Source: Porphyrobacter sp. (GTDB lineage: Bacteria > Pseudomonadota > Alphaproteobacteria > Sphingomonadales > Sphingomonadaceae). From it: DNA of 64,000 bases. The stretch spans positions 79,075 to 143,074 of the forward strand of contig JAPZUC010000009.1 of assembly GCA_027533455.1 (NCBI GenBank), written 5' to 3'. Under the pieces are notes generated by a model, which saw only the letters and a list, made by a program, of their open reading frames with translations, was not told the DNA's origin and searched no databases. Below, piece by piece: positions 62,837 through 64,000 of the stretch. Made by a program: the position numbers and the translations under genes. How positions within the stretch are numbered: the stretch's first letter is position 1; each line of letters begins with the position of its first letter.

Positions 62837-63109
62837 ATGACGATACATTCAGAAGAGTTCAAGCGGGAGGCCGTGCGCATTGCGCTGACCAGCGGGTTGT
62901 CGCGTGAGCGGGTTGCAGCTGATTTGGGGATTGGCAAGTCTACGCTGGGCAAGTGGGTGGCACAGTATCGGCCTACAGATTTGACCTCAGCGCCGCAGGC
63001 AGATCTAGCCCGCGAGAACGAACGCCTTCGCCTTGAGAACCGCGTACTTAAGGAGGAGAGGGATATCTTAAAAAAGGCCACGCAGTTCTTCGCGAGCCAG
63101 CGGCCGTGA
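62837..63109 (+). CDS. IS3-family transposase OrfA
   Basis: A 90-residue DNA-binding protein with a helix-turn-helix (EFKREAVRIALTSGLSRER, VAADLGIGKSTLGKWV) and a leucine-zipper-like coil (LARENERLRLENRVLKEERD) used for multimerisation. It binds the terminal repeats and is fused to OrfB by -1 frameshifting. Confidence 0.92.
   Translation: MTIHSEEFKREAVRIALTSGLSRERVAADLGIGKSTLGKWVAQYRPTDLTSAPQADLARENERLRLENRVLKEERDILKKATQFFASQRP
63070..63076 (+). other. Programmed -1 frameshift site A AAA AAG
   Basis: The heptamer lies in the OrfA frame as TTA AAA AAG, the standard IS3-family slippery arrangement. Slippage enters the OrfB frame, which is open from here to the OrfB region, giving the active OrfAB transposase. 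Confidence 0.85.
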
Positions 63110-63963
63110 GGTTCGCGTTCGTGGAGAACTGGCGTCATGTCTGGCCGGTGGAGACGATCTGCCGGGTGATGCGGGTCAGTCCGCGGGGCTATCGCTCATG
63201 GCGCACACGACCGATCAGCCAGCGTGCGCGCACGGATATGTCTGTGCTGGCCCATATCCGGGAACAGTACAGCCTGAGCCTTGGCAGCTATGGCCGTCCT
63301 CGCATGACGATGGAACTCAAAGAGGCAGGCCTCGCTATCGGCGAGCGCCGTGTCGGACGGCTGATGAAGATCAACAGGATCAAGCCGGTCCGCACCCGCA
63401 GGCACAAGGTTACCACTGATAGCCATCACCGTTTGGGCGTCGCGGCTAACTGGCTGGACGGCGATTTTGTTGCTGCGGCACCCAACCAGAAGTGGGCGGG
63501 TGACATCACCTATGTCTGGACGTCCGAAGGATGGCTATACCTCGCCGTCATCCTCGATCTGCATAGCCGCCGTGTTGTGGGCTGGGCGGTCAGTGACCGA
63601 ATGAAGAAGGATCTGGCGATCAGGGCGCTGGACATGGCTGTGCGCCTCCGCAATCCACCGCCAGGCTGCCTTTTCCACTCAGATCGCGGCAGCCAATATT
63701 GCTCCTATGCTTATCAGAAAAAGCTGCAGGCCCACGGCCTGCGTCCGTCAATGAGCGGCAAAGGAAACTGTTACGACAACGCCTCCGTCGAGACGTTCTT
63801 CAAGTCGCTGAAGGCTGAACTGATCTGGCGGCAGAAATGGCCAACCAGGCGTGAGGCAGAGGCCGCCATCTTCCAGTACATCAACGGGTTCTACAACACC
63901 CGACGACGTCATTCATATCTGGGCGGCATCAGCCCGCTCGCATTCGAGGCCAAGGTGGCATAA
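63106..63963 (+). CDS. IS3-family transposase OrfB (DDE integrase core)
   Basis: A 285-residue catalytic part. The HTH_21-like segment SYGRPRMTMELKEAG precedes an rve core with DDE residues in WAGDITYVWT, HSDRGSQYCS and NCYDNASVETFFKSLKAEL. GTG start overlaps the OrfA end; the main product should be the frameshifted fusion. All motifs are intact, so the element is probably still active. Confidence 0.93.
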   Translation: MRFAFVENWRHVWPVETICRVMRVSPRGYRSWRTRPISQRARTDMSVLAHIREQYSLSLGSYGRPRMTMELKEAGLAIGERRVGRLMKINRIKPVRTRRHKVTTDSHHRLGVAANWLDGDFVAAAPNQKWAGDITYVWTSEGWLYLAVILDLHSRRVVGWAVSDRMKKDLAIRALDMAVRLRNPPPGCLFHSDRGSQYCSYAYQKKLQAHGLRPSMSGKGNCYDNASVETFFKSLKAELIWRQKWPTRREAEAAIFQYINGFYNTRRRHSYLGGISPLAFEAKVA

Positions 63964-63969
63964 TGAGAT

Positions 63970-64000
63970 AGGTGACCGGCACAAAACCGGTACAAGTCCA
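63970..64000. repeat. Right terminal inverted repeat of the IS3-family element
   Basis: Complement of the left repeat with one mismatch, ending in ...GGTACAAGTCCA at the window edge. Confidence 0.92.

Larger units (their letters stand above)
62772..64000 (+). mobile_element. IS3-family insertion sequence, 1,229 bp, complete within the window
   Basis: Terminal inverted repeats of 31 bp at 62772-62802 and 63970-64000 differ at one base and start TGGACTTGTACC. Two overlapping genes (orfA, orfB) with a slippery A6G motif lie between. The element ends on the last base of the window, so the target duplication cannot be checked; TGA or CTGA just left of 62772 is the candidate. It interrupts the relaxase-helicase gene. 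Confidence 0.92.

Noticed and set aside
1..64000. CRISPR array or cas genes
   Set aside because: No regularly spaced direct repeats of CRISPR size and no Cas-like proteins were seen.

Overview
The window reads as chromosomal DNA of a GC-rich alphaproteobacterium, most likely a sphingomonad (Sphingomonadales). The gene styles (TonB receptor plus glycosidase loci, fused rhamnulose-phosphate aldolase/dehydrogenase), the codon use and an elongator tRNA-Met 3' end of alphaproteobacterial type all fit. A 16-bp sequence identical to a canonical chromosomal parS site (854-869) supports a chromosomal and probably origin-proximal location.

Layout. (1) 1-2.8 kb: ordinary chromosome with a partial threonine-dehydratase-like gene, parS and a DEAD-box RNA helicase. 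(2) 2.8-3.8 kb: a gene-free stretch with two copies of the 3' end of tRNA-Met, an array of TGGCACG motifs, a 54-bp dyad and TACCCCCA repeats. I read it as the left end of one or more integrated elements. (3) 3.8-28.3 kb: a catabolic island for rhamnose-containing, probably acylated glycosides. It holds a GPH-type transporter, a GH78 rhamnosidase, GH43, GH1 and GH5 glycosidases, an esterase, a TonB-dependent receptor, a TetR regulator with a strong palindromic operator, two more alpha/beta hydrolases, an acyl-CoA ligase, and a full L-rhamnose to pyruvate route (isomerase, kinase, aldolase/lactaldehyde dehydrogenase, lactate dehydrogenase) under a DeoR-type regulator. No hydrolase has an obvious signal peptide, so breakdown is probably intracellular. 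(4) 28.3-48.0 kb: a conjugation module: AlpA and Xre regulators, then a co-directional F-type type IV secretion cluster (traA-L-E-K-B-dsbC-V-C-orf-trbI-S26 peptidase-traW-U-trbC-N-F-H-G). (5) 48.0-60.2 kb: defence cargo: an MmeI-like fused restriction-modification enzyme with a coupled HEPN protein, a short prokaryotic Argonaute operon, a Fic protein, a RES-domain protein and a broken nuclease-domain gene. (6) 60.3-64.0 kb: backbone again, with an S24 repressor, a thermonuclease-like protein and the 3' part of a MobF/TraI-type relaxase-helicase cut by an IS3-family element whose right inverted repeat ends on the last base.

The most notable system is the short-Argonaute operon (53,376-56,845, minus strand). 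The Argonaute is a full-length, catalytically dead MID-PIWI protein of the SPARTA type. Its partner carries an Mrr-like nuclease domain, a TIR domain and an APAZ domain in one chain. The nuclease residues look intact, but the TIR residue matching the catalytic glutamate of SPARTA is aspartate. This suggests a SPARTA derivative whose killing activity has moved from NAD cleavage to nucleic-acid cleavage.

The island, the transfer genes and the defence cargo may be one integrative conjugative element inserted at tRNA-Met, with the intact tRNA expected to the right of the window. No integrase and no coupling protein (TraD) are visible here.
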